Shown here one piece after another: positions 1-10,295 of a DNA stretch of 64,000 nt; positions within the stretch are counted from its first letter, which is position 1; each line of letters starts with the position of its first letter. The notes below the pieces were generated by a model. It ran no database searches. It was not told the DNA's origin and saw only the letters and a list, made by a program, of their open reading frames with translations. Both the position numbers and the translations under genes were made by a program. Location: NCBI RefSeq assembly GCF_026262505.1, contig NC_067207.1, positions 2,302,252 through 2,366,251 on the forward strand, written 5' to 3'. This DNA is from Trichomonas vaginalis G3. Its lineage: Eukaryota; Parabasalia; Trichomonadida; Trichomonadidae.

Positions 1-3000
1 AAGAAATCTGGTTGATAGAAGAACTCAGGGATCAGCTCGGAATAGAAATTCATCTCATTCATCACGAGTTTGAAAACTTTTTCGACAGATCTGAATTGTC
101 TGTCAGGATTGTCAAATTTTTCTCCTTGATGTTCGATGTGCAATTTGCAGAATGGCTCCGTTCTTATCAGATAAACAAATATTGTTTGTGGAGCCATTGG
201 ACCATTGGAATACAAATATGGCTTAGAGAACAAATCTCCAACTCCTGGTGAATTTTCTTCCAATTCTTTCATTTTTTGGCGGTTTTCTTCCAATCTGGAT
301 TCGTTCATTGCTCCAATTGGTTTTCCCATGTCTCTATAGATCTTTTTATCATTCAAGTCGATTGTATTTGATTCGTAATCAGTTAATATCCAAGGTAATA
401 TCGGGTATTGACTTAAATGATTAAAAGATCTTCCAGCGTATTTGTTTATAGCCAACAAATACTCGAAATTGGAGATTTCTCTGTTGATCCATTTCTGTGT
501 CAATCCACTGGAAGCGAAGAAAGCAGGGAAGTCAGTTGTTTGTACTAACGCTGTTGGTATTTTGTTCTTCAAGTCTTTCAGGATGTTTATGGAATTAATC
601 TCAGGGAAATTGACAAAATACGATTCACCGTTTTTCATGAATATTTCAATAGCTGTTCTCTTATGGAAAACTGTTCTCCAGAATATTGATTCTACTTCTT
701 TAAATGGCAAAATGTGAATTCCTTTTCCTGTTCTTTGTATACAGAATTCAGTGTTGTTATAATTAAACGATGCCAAAGTAGTATGCGCACAAGTAACTAA
801 AATACAATCGTAATGATATGGATAAACATTCAATGAATTACTCTCTGAACTTTCATCTTTTTCATTTTCATCGGTTTGTATCGTCAAAAGTACCGCTTTT
901 TCTTTCAAACCGAATTTCTTGGCAATTTCTGCTTCTTTTACGACGTTTTCTGCTGTAGTTTTGTTTCCTGAGTCTCTCATTGCAGAAGCTAAAGAGTGTA
1001 CATCGTAATGATAGTTTCTCTTGAACTTGGCAGGAATTCCTTGGCAAAGAATGTTGTCTCTCTTGAAATACGCAATTCTATCTTGTTTCGGAATGGAATT
1101 GAACCAAGGAGCTCTTTCTGTTGTCATCTTATGCCATAGTTTGGCCCAAAGAGTCTTTTGAGACATGACATCGTTGGAGTCTTCTTCGTCAAACCTTTTA
1201 ATCAACTGGTCCAACAAAACAGGGAATTGTTTTGACAACAATTTGACGGGAGAAATTTCTTGATCTTGTTCTTTGATTCTTTCTTGGTCATCTCCCAATG
1301 TTTGTATGAATTCTCTCACGACTTCACAGTATTCTTTGTTCTTGGAGTTCATGTTCTCAAAGAAAGTATTCACCTCGTTCCATGTAACTCTATACAAACT
1401 TTCTATTTGATTCTTTTGTTCGATTTTAACAATTCCGACTCGAATTTGATATCTATACAACAAAATTTTGAAAATTGCACCGTATTTCTTTATTTTAGGG
1501 AATATTTCCTGGCACAATTCGTAATCAGTCCAAATTCCATCGTTATCGAATACCATGTTCACATCAGTTTTAATTATAGAATTAGTTAAGATGTCATTCA
1601 AATTGTTGTCCAATTCTTGGTAACTGACAGTTTTCAAGTGATAATTTTTAGTTGGCTGGTTAATAACAGCACGTGTTGTTAAATTAGGAAGGGAATCTAA
1701 AATCTGTGACAATCTTTTGATGATGATTTTAGATTGTGACTTTCTTTTTCCATCCAATTTCACTTCATTTCTTGAAACGTAAGCTGATCTTGAGAACAAT
1801 TTTTGTATGCAAGGACTTAAGTAATTTAAGTCATCAGATTGATTCTTTCTATATTCTTGGATATAAAAGAATAAGTATTCTATAACAAATTGTTCAAAAT
1901 TCTCTTGTTGGTCAGGATATTTATCGATATTATTCGCTAACGATTTTATCATTATTTGCTGCAAAAGTCTCATATTATAATCCAAAGCCAAAGAAACACT
2001 TACAATCGTGTACATAACTGTTGACCATCCATCAGGAGTACAATTAATAAGAAAGTCCATGAACTTCAACCGTTTTTTATTGTCTTTTATCGTATGTATT
2101 AAAATAACCGGCCAAACCGCCCAATTGAAATTATGCATGTAATATTGATTCGACGGTTTGAAATTCAATAAAATTTCGTAAAATTCCGGTTTGTCAAATT
2201 GCATTGCCATCCAACAGACGATGTTTAACAGGCTTGGAACTTTCGTTTGGCATAACTCTGCAAGCTTGAGGAAGAGTTCTTCGTTAGGAACAAATTCATC
2301 TTCAATTTCTCTCATGATAATCTCATAATAATTGAAAACTGTCACTTTTGAAGAAATTGACATTTCTGACAAAATCATGAACACCAAAATAGAAATATCT
2401 ATATTGTTTTTGAGGAGAAGAACTCTTATTATCAACAAAGGTTCAATCAACTGTTCCTTATCCTTATAAACATTCTTAGTTTTTGATAATAAGTCATAAG
2501 TGAACTGTAAAAGTGACTTTCTTATTTCGTCATCTTTTACTGTCAAAATTTGATGAGCGATTATTTCGAAATCCTTTGTTTCCAGCCATGAATCCTTAGC
2601 TATTTTAATCAATGTGTTATAGATATTCTTTCTTACTAATTCCACATCGAATTCGCTTCTTTCCAACGAGATTTTCTCTTTAACTCTGTAGCAATAACGA
2701 ATTAAAAGTGCCGTAAACCACCAAAATCTTCGAACTCTTCCTATTTCGCGGCCATGGTATGTTGCAATGTGGTCTGACCATTTCTCAGTGACGTATTCAG
2801 CCAATCTCGGGTCAGACTTGAACCAGATATTATGATTTGTCAAAATGATTTTTATCAAACTTTCTATCAATGATTTTTCATGAAGAAAATCTAATAAATC
2901 AACAAACAAATCATATAATTCTTTCGATTGATGCTGAGGGAACTGTTGAATAAAGAAACTCAGTATCGAAAAACAATTTTCGAACTTTATCTGGGCGTTC

Positions 3001-6000
3001 TGATGCAATGTCAATACAGAACAAATAATTTTCATCGATCTCATAAATGATTTTTCGATGATTTTTCCTTTCTGATCTTGCATGTCGCATTGTGCAAGTA
3101 AAGGAACTAATACTTGTACATTTCCATGGCTTGCAATGATATCTGGCAAATTCTGTATAGTGTGAACAATAAAGGAATTGTATTTAACATGTGCAAAATC
3201 ATCCAAAGTCAAATAATTATTAATCAAAAACGGATTCGCGTAAATTATAAAAATTCCGTTGTTTTTCTTGAATTGTCTCGGTCCGTCTTTGTAATAATTA
3301 GTAAGATCAGCGGTGGGAAGACAAATTCCAAATGGCCCTAAGTAATAATCAGGACAGTCAACGTCATCCGCAAATATCCATGCCATTAATCCGTCTTTCG
3401 TTAATGGAAAATATGGAAAAGTAACGGTTTTTTCGGTTTGATTGTTTACGGAGACTTTTACTTGGTAATTCTTAGGAGAATTATGTGGTGTTGACTGTAT
3501 TTGGACGGAAAGTAAGTTCCATTTGTTGATTTCGAAATTAATTTTCTCGATTTGCTCAATTGTCTTGTCTTCGCTCTGGAAAGTGATGATGATGTGCTGG
3601 GAATCAACTTTAAATGAAATTATTTGGCCGGATGAGTTGTCAGCCGTTAAAATTTTGACAGGTTGGGCTGAATTTTCTCTCATTGGAAGGAACCAAAGGA
3701 CAGCTTTGAATCCCGATTTGTAGAGAAGCTCCGGGAGGTTGATGAATGAGATCTTTGAGTATTTCGTGAACGGATAAGCGGTTTCCGCCTGTTGATTTGC
3801 GGATGAAATCATATTTTCAAGAGTTTCAAGGGCGCATTCGTAGTACGAGGGCAGATATGCATTGGCTATTGGACTAAACAATGAAATGTACCTTAAAGCT
3901 GATACATAACTGGATGTTCGTATTGAAATTGTTTCAAATAACTTAAATAACTGGAGAACTGACCTCGGATCGATGTTTTTAACTGTAGCATCTTCTGGTT
4001 GTTCTTCTTTGATGGGAATTGTTGGGTCAATTCTTGTTTTTTCGATGAAAGAAACGATTGCGAGGTCAATTTCGTATTTATTGCAAATATTGCAGTTGTA
4101 GCCGCTCTCATCGCACTTCTTTGTAATTATTTGGACGATTTCTGGAAGTAGAGATGTGTATTTAAAGGAATTCAGCATTATAGAAATAACTTTTGGATTT
4201 ACGAACTCAAATGGCTTCGAAATGTCCAATTTCGTATCATGCGCCAAGCACTTCATTAAATGCAAGTAGAGTTCAGGAGGAGGATGGTTTTGGTAAGCAG
4301 ATAAAATCCAATTCGAGAAATGCATCTCTTCTCTATCCGAAATCGATACATCAACACCATATTTGATACTTGAAATGTTGAAAGAAAGCAACAGATCAAG
4401 CATATTCTCAATACAATGATCATCATTTGTAGAAAGGTCAGAGATTGACTCAATCATGATGGTAAAGATTTTATGGAAATCCCTTGTTAACTGCGGATGT
4501 GCCTGTAATATTGTTCTGACACTGGAAGATATGAAATTGAAAATTTGTTGCAATTCGTGCTGATCTTTAATAATCATGACAATTACTTTGAGCCTTGTCT
4601 CGAATGCAGCAAGGAGTTTGTTATCTTTCAGTTTTATCGATTTCCATGATAAAATTCTTGTAATTTCGTCAAAAATGAATTTCCTGCAGTTATCTTCCAT
4701 AAGGAATTGGCAGATTGTCTCAGATAAATGGGTATTTTCGGATAAAATGGTCAAAAAGTCGTATTCGCTAATGAATATGTGGAACATTAAAAATACGTTT
4801 GTTCTGAACAAATTACATTGAGCAGCGAGGTCATCGAAAGCAGCCATGTTGACCATAGATACAGAGAACTTGAAAATAACCTCTAAAAGCGGTTCTGCAA
4901 TTGGATGCAAAAATGTGAGCGAAGTTGGGATGATTTTGATGAGACAAGAGATTACATCTTGGAAGGATGATGGGAATGGTTCAAATACCTTCATAAAATC
5001 TGAACATCTTGCTCCTAACTGCTTGAAATAATTATCTAAAATTATATATCTGATTGAATGGACAATTTCAAAGTTATTAATAGACGGGGTCAATCTATCG
5101 CTAAATATGAATGAGTTAAAGAAGTTATTTGGGAATTTCTTCGTTTTCAGGAACAATGATAACAAAAATCCAGTAAAATCGTAAACAAAAGGAGATGGTT
5201 CAACAACTTGTGTAAATAAGGCTTTGGCGGCTTCATCGAAAACGTTTGTCGGTGAAATATTGAACATTTTCGTCAATTGTTCGGCAATTGGGGAAAATTG
5301 GCTCTTGTAAAGGTCATCTACTTGTATTATTTGGGAGTCTATGTGGTTTGGCTTGTAGTTCTCGAAGTTAAACTCTTTTTTGAAGGTAGATTTTTGAGGA
5401 TTTGTAGATTGTGAGTAAAGTGGTGGTAAAGTACACGATTGAGGGAGTTTTACATTAATGTCGAATGGATTTACAAGTCCCGCTTTAGTCATCGATGCGC
5501 TAATGATGACTGCAAATTTAACCATGATTTCTCTCAGAATTTTTGATTCTGGGAAGAGGGGATACACGCGTAGGAAAAACTCGATTGATTGCGGGTGGAA
5601 TTCTGCAAGTCCCGGTAGAATTTCCAGTACAATGAAATCAATAATTGAAACTTTAATACTAGTAGAGTAAATATCGAGCATATTTGACAACATTCTATGT
5701 AATTCTGGCGATGTGATATTCTTTTGGATATGTTCCGGTATGAATTTGAAGATACTGAAAAATTCACCATCGAAATCACTGGAAATGAAGTAGAAATCGG
5801 TGATTTTCTGCATGAATTCGCTCGAATAATCTAAAAACTTGCTCTGAAACGTGACAGTTAATAGATAAAACACTGAATTTATCAGACTTGGATGTGAATT
5901 TGGAAAATTCTTCCCTTGTTTCTTAAGATCAATGAGTACTTTAAATAATTTGCTCACATCTTGATCAATTGGATAACTGGGATCAAAAATCCTGTACATC

Positions 6001-6266
6001 GAAATAAATAAAATGTATTGTTCAACGAGAACATAGTTCTCATTCAAGTAATTCATGCTCCCTTGAAAAGTCTCGAATGCTCCGAATATTTTATGCTGAG
6101 ATTTGAGAGCATTTATGTCAAATGACGTGAATGATTTAATTGCTGCGCTGTTCGGGGGAAAATTTAGGTTTTGAAAAAATATTTCGCCCTCTTTTCCAAG
6201 GCCTTTGCGTGTCGATTTGATTTTGGTGATCTCAACAGTCAAATCCTTGGAATCCGTAAGCGTCAT
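1..6266 (-). CDS. BEACH-domain protein (neurobeachin/LYST/Lvs-like), 3' end outside window
   Basis: The frame is open from an ATG at 6266 to the window edge (about 2088 codons), with no stop in the stretches I read. The visible C-terminal part is a clear BEACH domain from about residue 1910, with GRSFNHLSQYPILPWIL, LIRTEPFCKLHIEHQGEKFD and ELIPEFFYQPDF, all family hallmarks. The roughly 130 residues before it fit the PH-BEACH domain. A beta-rich segment at about residues 830-990 looks like the concanavalin A-like module of large BEACH proteins. The rest is predicted helical, armadillo-like sequence. WD40 repeats are expected beyond the edge. BEACH proteins are cytosolic scaffolds in vesicle fusion, lysosome/contractile-vacuole traffic and autophagy; which subfamily this is cannot be decided here. 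Domain calls are by eye; the BEACH call is firm. Confidence 0.93.
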   Translation of the reverse strand, partial: MTLTDSKDLTVEITKIKSTRKGLGKEGEIFFQNLNFPPNSAAIKSFTSFDINALKSQHKIFGAFETFQGSMNYLNENYVLVEQYILFISMYRIFDPSYPIDQDVSKLFKVLIDLKKQGKNFPNSHPSLINSVFYLLTVTFQSKFLDYSSEFMQKITDFYFISSDFDGEFFSIFKFIPEHIQKNITSPELHRMLSNMLDIYSTSIKVSIIDFIVLEILPGLAEFHPQSIEFFLRVYPLFPESKILREIMVKFAVIISASMTKAGLVNPFDINVKLPQSCTLPPLYSQSTNPQKSTFKKEFNFENYKPNHIDSQIIQVDDLYKSQFSPIAEQLTKMFNISPTNVFDEAAKALFTQVVEPSPFVYDFTGFLLSLFLKTKKFPNNFFNSFIFSDRLTPSINNFEIVHSIRYIILDNYFKQLGARCSDFMKVFEPFPSSFQDVISCLIKIIPTSLTFLHPIAEPLLEVIFKFSVSMVNMAAFDDLAAQCNLFRTNVFLMFHIFISEYDFLTILSENTHLSETICQFLMEDNCRKFIFDEITRILSWKSIKLKDNKLLAAFETRLKVIVMIIKDQHELQQIFNFISSSVRTILQAHPQLTRDFHKIFTIMIESISDLSTNDDHCIENMLDLLLSFNISSIKYGVDVSISDREEMHFSNWILSAYQNHPPPELYLHLMKCLAHDTKLDISKPFEFVNPKVISIMLNSFKYTSLLPEIVQIITKKCDESGYNCNICNKYEIDLAIVSFIEKTRIDPTIPIKEEQPEDATVKNIDPRSVLQLFKLFETISIRTSSYVSALRYISLFSPIANAYLPSYYECALETLENMISSANQQAETAYPFTKYSKISFINLPELLYKSGFKAVLWFLPMRENSAQPVKILTADNSSGQIISFKVDSQHIIITFQSEDKTIEQIEKINFEINKWNLLSVQIQSTPHNSPKNYQVKVSVNNQTEKTVTFPYFPLTKDGLMAWIFADDVDCPDYYLGPFGICLPTADLTNYYKDGPRQFKKNNGIFIIYANPFLINNYLTLDDFAHVKYNSFIVHTIQNLPDIIASHGNVQVLVPLLAQCDMQDQKGKIIEKSFMRSMKIICSVLTLHQNAQIKFENCFSILSFFIQQFPQHQSKELYDLFVDLLDFLHEKSLIESLIKIILTNHNIWFKSDPRLAEYVTEKWSDHIATYHGREIGRVRRFWWFTALLIRYCYRVKEKISLERSEFDVELVRKNIYNTLIKIAKDSWLETKDFEIIAHQILTVKDDEIRKSLLQFTYDLLSKTKNVYKDKEQLIEPLLIIRVLLLKNNIDISILVFMILSEMSISSKVTVFNYYEIIMREIEDEFVPNEELFLKLAELCQTKVPSLLNIVCWMAMQFDKPEFYEILLNFKPSNQYYMHNFNWAVWPVILIHTIKDNKKRLKFMDFLINCTPDGWSTVMYTIVSVSLALDYNMRLLQQIMIKSLANNIDKYPDQQENFEQFVIEYLFFYIQEYRKNQSDDLNYLSPCIQKLFSRSAYVSRNEVKLDGKRKSQSKIIIKRLSQILDSLPNLTTRAVINQPTKNYHLKTVSYQELDNNLNDILTNSIIKTDVNMVFDNDGIWTDYELCQEIFPKIKKYGAIFKILLYRYQIRVGIVKIEQKNQIESLYRVTWNEVNTFFENMNSKNKEYCEVVREFIQTLGDDQERIKEQDQEISPVKLLSKQFPVLLDQLIKRFDEEDSNDVMSQKTLWAKLWHKMTTERAPWFNSIPKQDRIAYFKRDNILCQGIPAKFKRNYHYDVHSLASAMRDSGNKTTAENVVKEAEIAKKFGLKEKAVLLTIQTDENEKDESSESNSLNVYPYHYDCILVTCAHTTLASFNYNNTEFCIQRTGKGIHILPFKEVESIFWRTVFHKRTAIEIFMKNGESYFVNFPEINSINILKDLKNKIPTALVQTTDFPAFFASSGLTQKWINREISNFEYLLAINKYAGRSFNHLSQYPILPWILTDYESNTIDLNDKKIYRDMGKPIGAMNESRLEENRQKMKELEENSPGVGDLFSKPYLYSNGPMAPQTIFVYLIRTEPFCKLHIEHQGEKFDNPDRQFRSVEKVFKLVMNEMNFYSELIPEFFYQPDF

Positions 6267-6825
6267 TTTTAATTTTTGTCAAAAATGTAAGAAAAGATAT
6301 CCTGTGAAATCTTACTACGCATTCGATTGTGATTAATTTATTAGCTGTAAATAAAACTGACGCAATAATTTCTTTCTGAATTTTGAATGCATTACAATTT
6401 GTGTGATGTGATAATAAATCGATATTTTGATTCCTATTTGTGTACTCATGTATTTATTCAGGTAAAAAGTTTTTTTGAGAGGCAAATTGTGAGTGAGAAA
6501 TAAAGAATGAATCGTTATATGCAGAGATTACAATATAATTCCTGGACGCTTATTGATATCAAAAGATATAAATCGATTTATGTCCAGCCTACATTCGAAT
6601 TTGAATTCTAATTTCGTAGACAACCATCTTCATAACCACCACAAATGATGCTTGGGCTCAACCATATACAAATCGTGCTTACGAGATACTTTTTCAACAT
6701 TTCTAACCTTCAAATTTGAAATCTTCTACAAAAAAAATTAGTATAAATGAATATGAATTAAAATTATAAAACAAAAGCGGTATGATTTATTAGAATAGAA
6801 TAATTAATACAAAAAAAAAGAGAAA
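6267..6825. other. intergenic, upstream of the BEACH gene
   Basis: About 560 bp of AT-rich sequence between the BEACH start and the 3' end of the next minus-strand gene. The only feature noted is TTTTTGACA about 10 nt upstream of the BEACH ATG (TGTCA at 6277-6281 on the plus strand), a weak match to the AAAAGTGACA motif found before other genes. No RNA gene or reading frame is supported. Confidence 0.5.
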
Positions 6826-7788
6826 TTATTTTTGTCCTTCCAACATATCTCGAAGAATTTGCTTCAATCCGAGGTTTTGTTGAATTAGGCAGTCAACGTC
6901 CATTTTCTTTGACTCATATTCTTCGTTCAACTCATCATTCTCCTTCTGAATTTGGGAAGTTAAAGATCTGAGTGTTTCTAGCTCTGTATTACTTAACTGT
7001 AAGTTATCTTGGATAATGAAGGTTTCTGTTTTACGTTCTGTCATTGATACTCTTCTGCTCGACATATGAACTGATTTCTTTTGTTCTGCTTTGAGCTTTT
7101 GAGCTTCTCTTTTTTGCTCAATCTTCTTGGCTTGAGTCTGTAAATCTTTTACTAACTGTTCACTCTTAAGTAGTTCCGAAGTGGCAAATTCTTGTTTTCC
7201 CGAAAGTTTCTTTTTGCAAGCATCGTATTCATCGATAATTTTCTTGTTGTGTTCTGTAAGAGCCTCAAGATCCTTTTGTTTTTTCTCTACAGTTGATTGA
7301 AGATTTTTGAGTTTTTCTTGCAATTCTGCAAGTGTTACTTTGTATTTTGATGAATTGGTATTCTTTCCACGCTGATTCTCTATCTTTTTCTTTAATTCGC
7401 TGTTTCTTTCGTGTAATTTATTTTGTTTTTCTTTCAATTCACTGATTTCTTTATTTTCTCTCTCTAAAGACTCTTTCTGTTGAGCAATATCAGCTTGAAC
7501 TGACTCCATATCCTTTGTATGATGCTCTTTTTCTAATAAAAGTTCGGATGCCTTGTTTGTTAAATTAGAATATGCTTTTGAAAGTGAAGCATTGACAATT
7601 TGATATGGTTCAAAAGCGTTTTCTTGTGTTTGCTCAAAATACTCTTTGAAATTTTTTAAATTAATTCTTGCAGTCGTAAAAAGATCTAAATCAGGTGGAG
7701 CTTCTTGAAACACAACTCCGGGTGCCTCTGTCTTGGCTTCATTATGCTCTTTTTCCTTATCTTTACGCTTGAAAGCGTTTCTTAACAT
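6826..7788 (-). CDS. coiled-coil protein, unknown function
   Basis: A 320-residue protein from the first ATG at 7788; the frame is open to a TTG at 7824, which I do not use. A basic N-terminus (MLRNAFKRKDKEKE) leads into an acidic/proline patch and then long heptad-rich helices from about residue 80 to 220, rich in E, K and Q. A short Ser/Arg linker (SSRRVSMTERK) follows, then a final coiled coil. There is no signal peptide, membrane segment or catalytic motif. An exact TGTCACTTTT (AAAAGTGACA on the coding strand) sits 14 nt upstream of the chosen ATG and supports that start. It could be cytoskeletal or a tether; I do not recognise a family. Confidence 0.85.
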   Translation of the reverse strand: MLRNAFKRKDKEKEHNEAKTEAPGVVFQEAPPDLDLFTTARINLKNFKEYFEQTQENAFEPYQIVNASLSKAYSNLTNKASELLLEKEHHTKDMESVQADIAQQKESLERENKEISELKEKQNKLHERNSELKKKIENQRGKNTNSSKYKVTLAELQEKLKNLQSTVEKKQKDLEALTEHNKKIIDEYDACKKKLSGKQEFATSELLKSEQLVKDLQTQAKKIEQKREAQKLKAEQKKSVHMSSRRVSMTERKTETFIIQDNLQLSNTELETLRSLTSQIQKENDELNEEYESKKMDVDCLIQQNLGLKQILRDMLEGQK

Positions 7789-8434
7789 AATTCTCCAATT
7801 ATTGTCACTTTTATTATCGTGCAAAATTTGAATGTCTTATTCAACTCGTCCTTTCGGAGTTTCAATAATAAATATGATTTTCATTTAATTCATTACCAGA
7901 AAACTTTAGTAAAATAATAAAAAAAAGAAGCCGTTGGCCATAAAAAAGTTTGAAAAACCAATGATGATCCACATACATTTGTTGACTTTGCAAACCATCT
8001 TAGTAACTTGAACCTGTCAAGCACCTCGTAATAATGGTGTTTATATCGAATTTTTTACTTTGAATTGAAATATTCCTCTATCCAGCATAAATTATAAACT
8101 AGGAATTTTCAAATATCTTGCTTTTCGTTATATTAGTTTAAATATTATTAATTCAATCAACAAAACTCAAGTGAGCTCTTGAATCACTAAATCCAGGATA
8201 AATTATCATTATCCTTTAAAGCTTTTTCTTCCAAATATTTACACTAATGGCAAAATTAACTAATTTATATATTCTGGGAAATATATCAAGAATCTAAAAT
8301 TCAATTTTTTACAATATGATTTGATCGATGAATTATGGATTATTTCATTTTTAAATGAAGGTTTTAATTAAGGTACAATATATATGTCATCAAAAAATTT
8401 GTATACATAAATCCCGTCTTATGATTTTTTTTTA
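7789..8434. other. divergent intergenic region
   Basis: About 650 bp between two divergently transcribed genes, so it should hold both promoters. The minus-strand gene has the AAAAGTGACA motif at 7803-7812. No comparable motif was seen before the plus-strand ankyrin gene, which is preceded by a T-rich tract. Nothing else is supported. Confidence 0.5.
7803..7812 (-). promoter_or_regulatory. AAAAGTGACA start-proximal motif
   Basis: An exact AAAAGTGACA on the minus strand, 14 nt upstream of the ATG at 7788. The same motif at the same 14-nt spacing precedes the HEAT-repeat gene at 10296. Trichomonad leaders are usually very short, so the motif would fall at or near the transcription start. That it is a promoter is inference. 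Confidence 0.5.
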
Positions 8435-9481
8435 ATGATGGCTGAGGACCTTGTACCAAACTTTGAATACATCATAGCGTATGCCAAAGATTACATTGAA
8501 GAAGGTAAACTATTTGATATATTTGAAATAGAAGAAATCCAAACGATTCTTAAAAACATAAATTTAACATCACAGGAATTTGTTGGACTTCTCAATCAAT
8601 CATCTCCAAATTTTAGAGGATATGGATTTTACGAATGTACCCGAGATGTAACAGTCCCCATAAAAAATCTTGATGAAGCCATTGCAATATTGAAATCGAT
8701 GAGAGAACGCCTTGGGCAAAGATTCATTGATGATATTGTCAATATTTTAAACCAAACATCTAATCAAATGTCTGATTTAATGAGAGAGAACTCAAGTTTA
8801 AGAAATTTTATTAACAATTTTCAAGTTATGATAAAAAACACTCTTGACCAACATGAGAATGATGAAAAAGAAATAGCATCTCTAAAATCAGCAATTGGAG
8901 AAAAGGAAAGAATAATTGCTCAAATTACTGAACAGAATAATAAATTAAAAGAGGAAATCAAATATCATAAAGAAATCTTCCCGGTGATTGATAGTATGAA
9001 GAAATGCAACGATTTTAATACATTATATAATTTCTTTGATGGAGCTTCAAGACGAGAAAATCAAAATATAATGAAAAAAGCAATTGAAGAAAGACTCAAT
9101 GAAAGGATAATTTGGGATGGTCAGAATGTTCTTCATTGTGCTATAAGTTTTGGAAACTTCAATCTTGTTGAAAAACTAATTGAATGTGGCTGCAATAAAG
9201 AAGGAAGAGACAAAAGTGGAAAAACTCCTCTTATTTGTGCAGCTTATCATGATCGTCTTGAAATCGTTGCATATCTTATCTCTTTAGGAGCTGATAAAGA
9301 AGCAAGGGATAATGATGGAAATACACCACTTCATCATGCATCGCGGAATGGCTATCTTCGTGTTTGCCAATATCTTATCCAAATAGGTGCTGATAAAAAG
9401 GCAATAAACTATAAAGGTGAAACCCCACGTTCCTGTGCTGATAGTACTGTAAGAAATTCAAAGCTATATCAGTCATTATAA
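8435..9481 (+). CDS. ankyrin-repeat protein with coiled coil
   Basis: A 348-residue protein with two ATGs in tandem (8435 and 8438). The N-terminal 110 residues are helical and of the type seen at the front of trichomonad ankyrin proteins (LFDIFEIEEIQTILKNINLT). A coiled coil covers about residues 120-190. From about 230 there are three to four ankyrin units, shown by GKTPLICAAYHDRLEIVAYL and GNTPLHHASRNGYLRVCQYL, ending in a degenerate unit with GETPRSCAD. Ankyrin arrays bind partner proteins; no enzymatic domain is present. It is cytosolic by prediction (no signal or membrane segment). The family is strongly expanded in trichomonads, so a specific role cannot be assigned. Confidence 0.9.
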   Translation: MMAEDLVPNFEYIIAYAKDYIEEGKLFDIFEIEEIQTILKNINLTSQEFVGLLNQSSPNFRGYGFYECTRDVTVPIKNLDEAIAILKSMRERLGQRFIDDIVNILNQTSNQMSDLMRENSSLRNFINNFQVMIKNTLDQHENDEKEIASLKSAIGEKERIIAQITEQNNKLKEEIKYHKEIFPVIDSMKKCNDFNTLYNFFDGASRRENQNIMKKAIEERLNERIIWDGQNVLHCAISFGNFNLVEKLIECGCNKEGRDKSGKTPLICAAYHDRLEIVAYLISLGADKEARDNDGNTPLHHASRNGYLRVCQYLIQIGADKKAINYKGETPRSCADSTVRNSKLYQSL

Positions 9482-9632
9482 GTAATACTCCATTTGAATA
9501 TTCCCATTTTGATGCTCCACCGCATGAAACTTTGTTTGTCGGCTAACGCGTTAATATTCTTTGAAATAGATTTATATCATTATCATTATTTTTTTTTCCA
9601 ATGATTAGGATAAAGATATTGAATGAGAAATT

Positions 9633-9818
9633 TCATTTCTCTTTGCAATTTAACTTCATTATATTGGTGTCACCACAAATTTTACAAAGTATGATAAGGA
9701 CGATGCACATATTCTGTTTTTGAAATTCTTCAGCCCTCTCAAATGTCACAAATTTGAATTCTTGCTGTCTTGAATTTTGAGTTTTGCACTTTTTGCAGAA
9801 GAATTTGTTACATATCAT
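9633..9818 (-). CDS. possible small zinc-ribbon protein
   Basis: A 61-codon frame with a proper ATG at 9818. It contains CKKC near the N-terminus and CKIC-G near the C-terminus, separated by about 36 residues, which is the spacing of a two-knuckle zinc ribbon. The length fits a minimal nucleic-acid-binding or complex-stabilising protein. I do not recognise a family, and in AT-rich DNA a frame this short can occur by chance. The paired CxxC motifs are the only reason to keep it. Confidence 0.35.
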   Translation of the reverse strand: MICNKFFCKKCKTQNSRQQEFKFVTFERAEEFQKQNMCIVLIILCKICGDTNIMKLNCKEK

Positions 9819-10295
9819 ATGTTTAGGTTATTATAAACATGACTTACATAAAAGAAATTCAAGACTCATTGTATGGTCATTTCACTTTCCAATGATGATT
9901 TTTTGATAATTTCTCGTTCATTTATTGGTATCCGTATTCCATTTCGTGAAGTCCAGCATTCCCATAGATATTCGAAGCATAATGACACCGCAGATATCGA
10001 AAATCAATTCGAAATTATATCTTCGAATTCCAATTTTCGTATTTCGGTGATTTGCTTTCGTAGAAGTTATTGGCATAATGACCCTGCTGATCTTAGCGTT
10101 AATCATTTTACAGAAATTATAGAATTGTTAATTTTAGAGTAAAGATTTATTTTTCTTCACAAAAGTCTCACTTTTTCAATAACGTAAACCTATGAAATGT
10201 AACAAATTCTTCGAAAAAAGTGCAAAATTCAACTCAAAATTCAATACAGCAAGAATTATCTTTTAGATAATAAAAGTGACATTTCTCAATGTAAA
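9819..10295. other. intergenic, upstream of the HEAT-repeat gene
   Basis: About 480 bp. Two overlapping open frames on opposite strands (near 9873-10142) have no recognisable protein character and are not called. The region ends with the AAAAGTGACA motif at 10272-10281. Confidence 0.4.
10272..10281 (+). promoter_or_regulatory. AAAAGTGACA start-proximal motif
   Basis: An exact AAAAGTGACA, 14 nt upstream of the ATG at 10296, followed by TTTCTCAATG. The spacing and sequence match the copy before the minus-strand gene at 7788. The promoter role is inferred from this recurrence. Confidence 0.5.
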
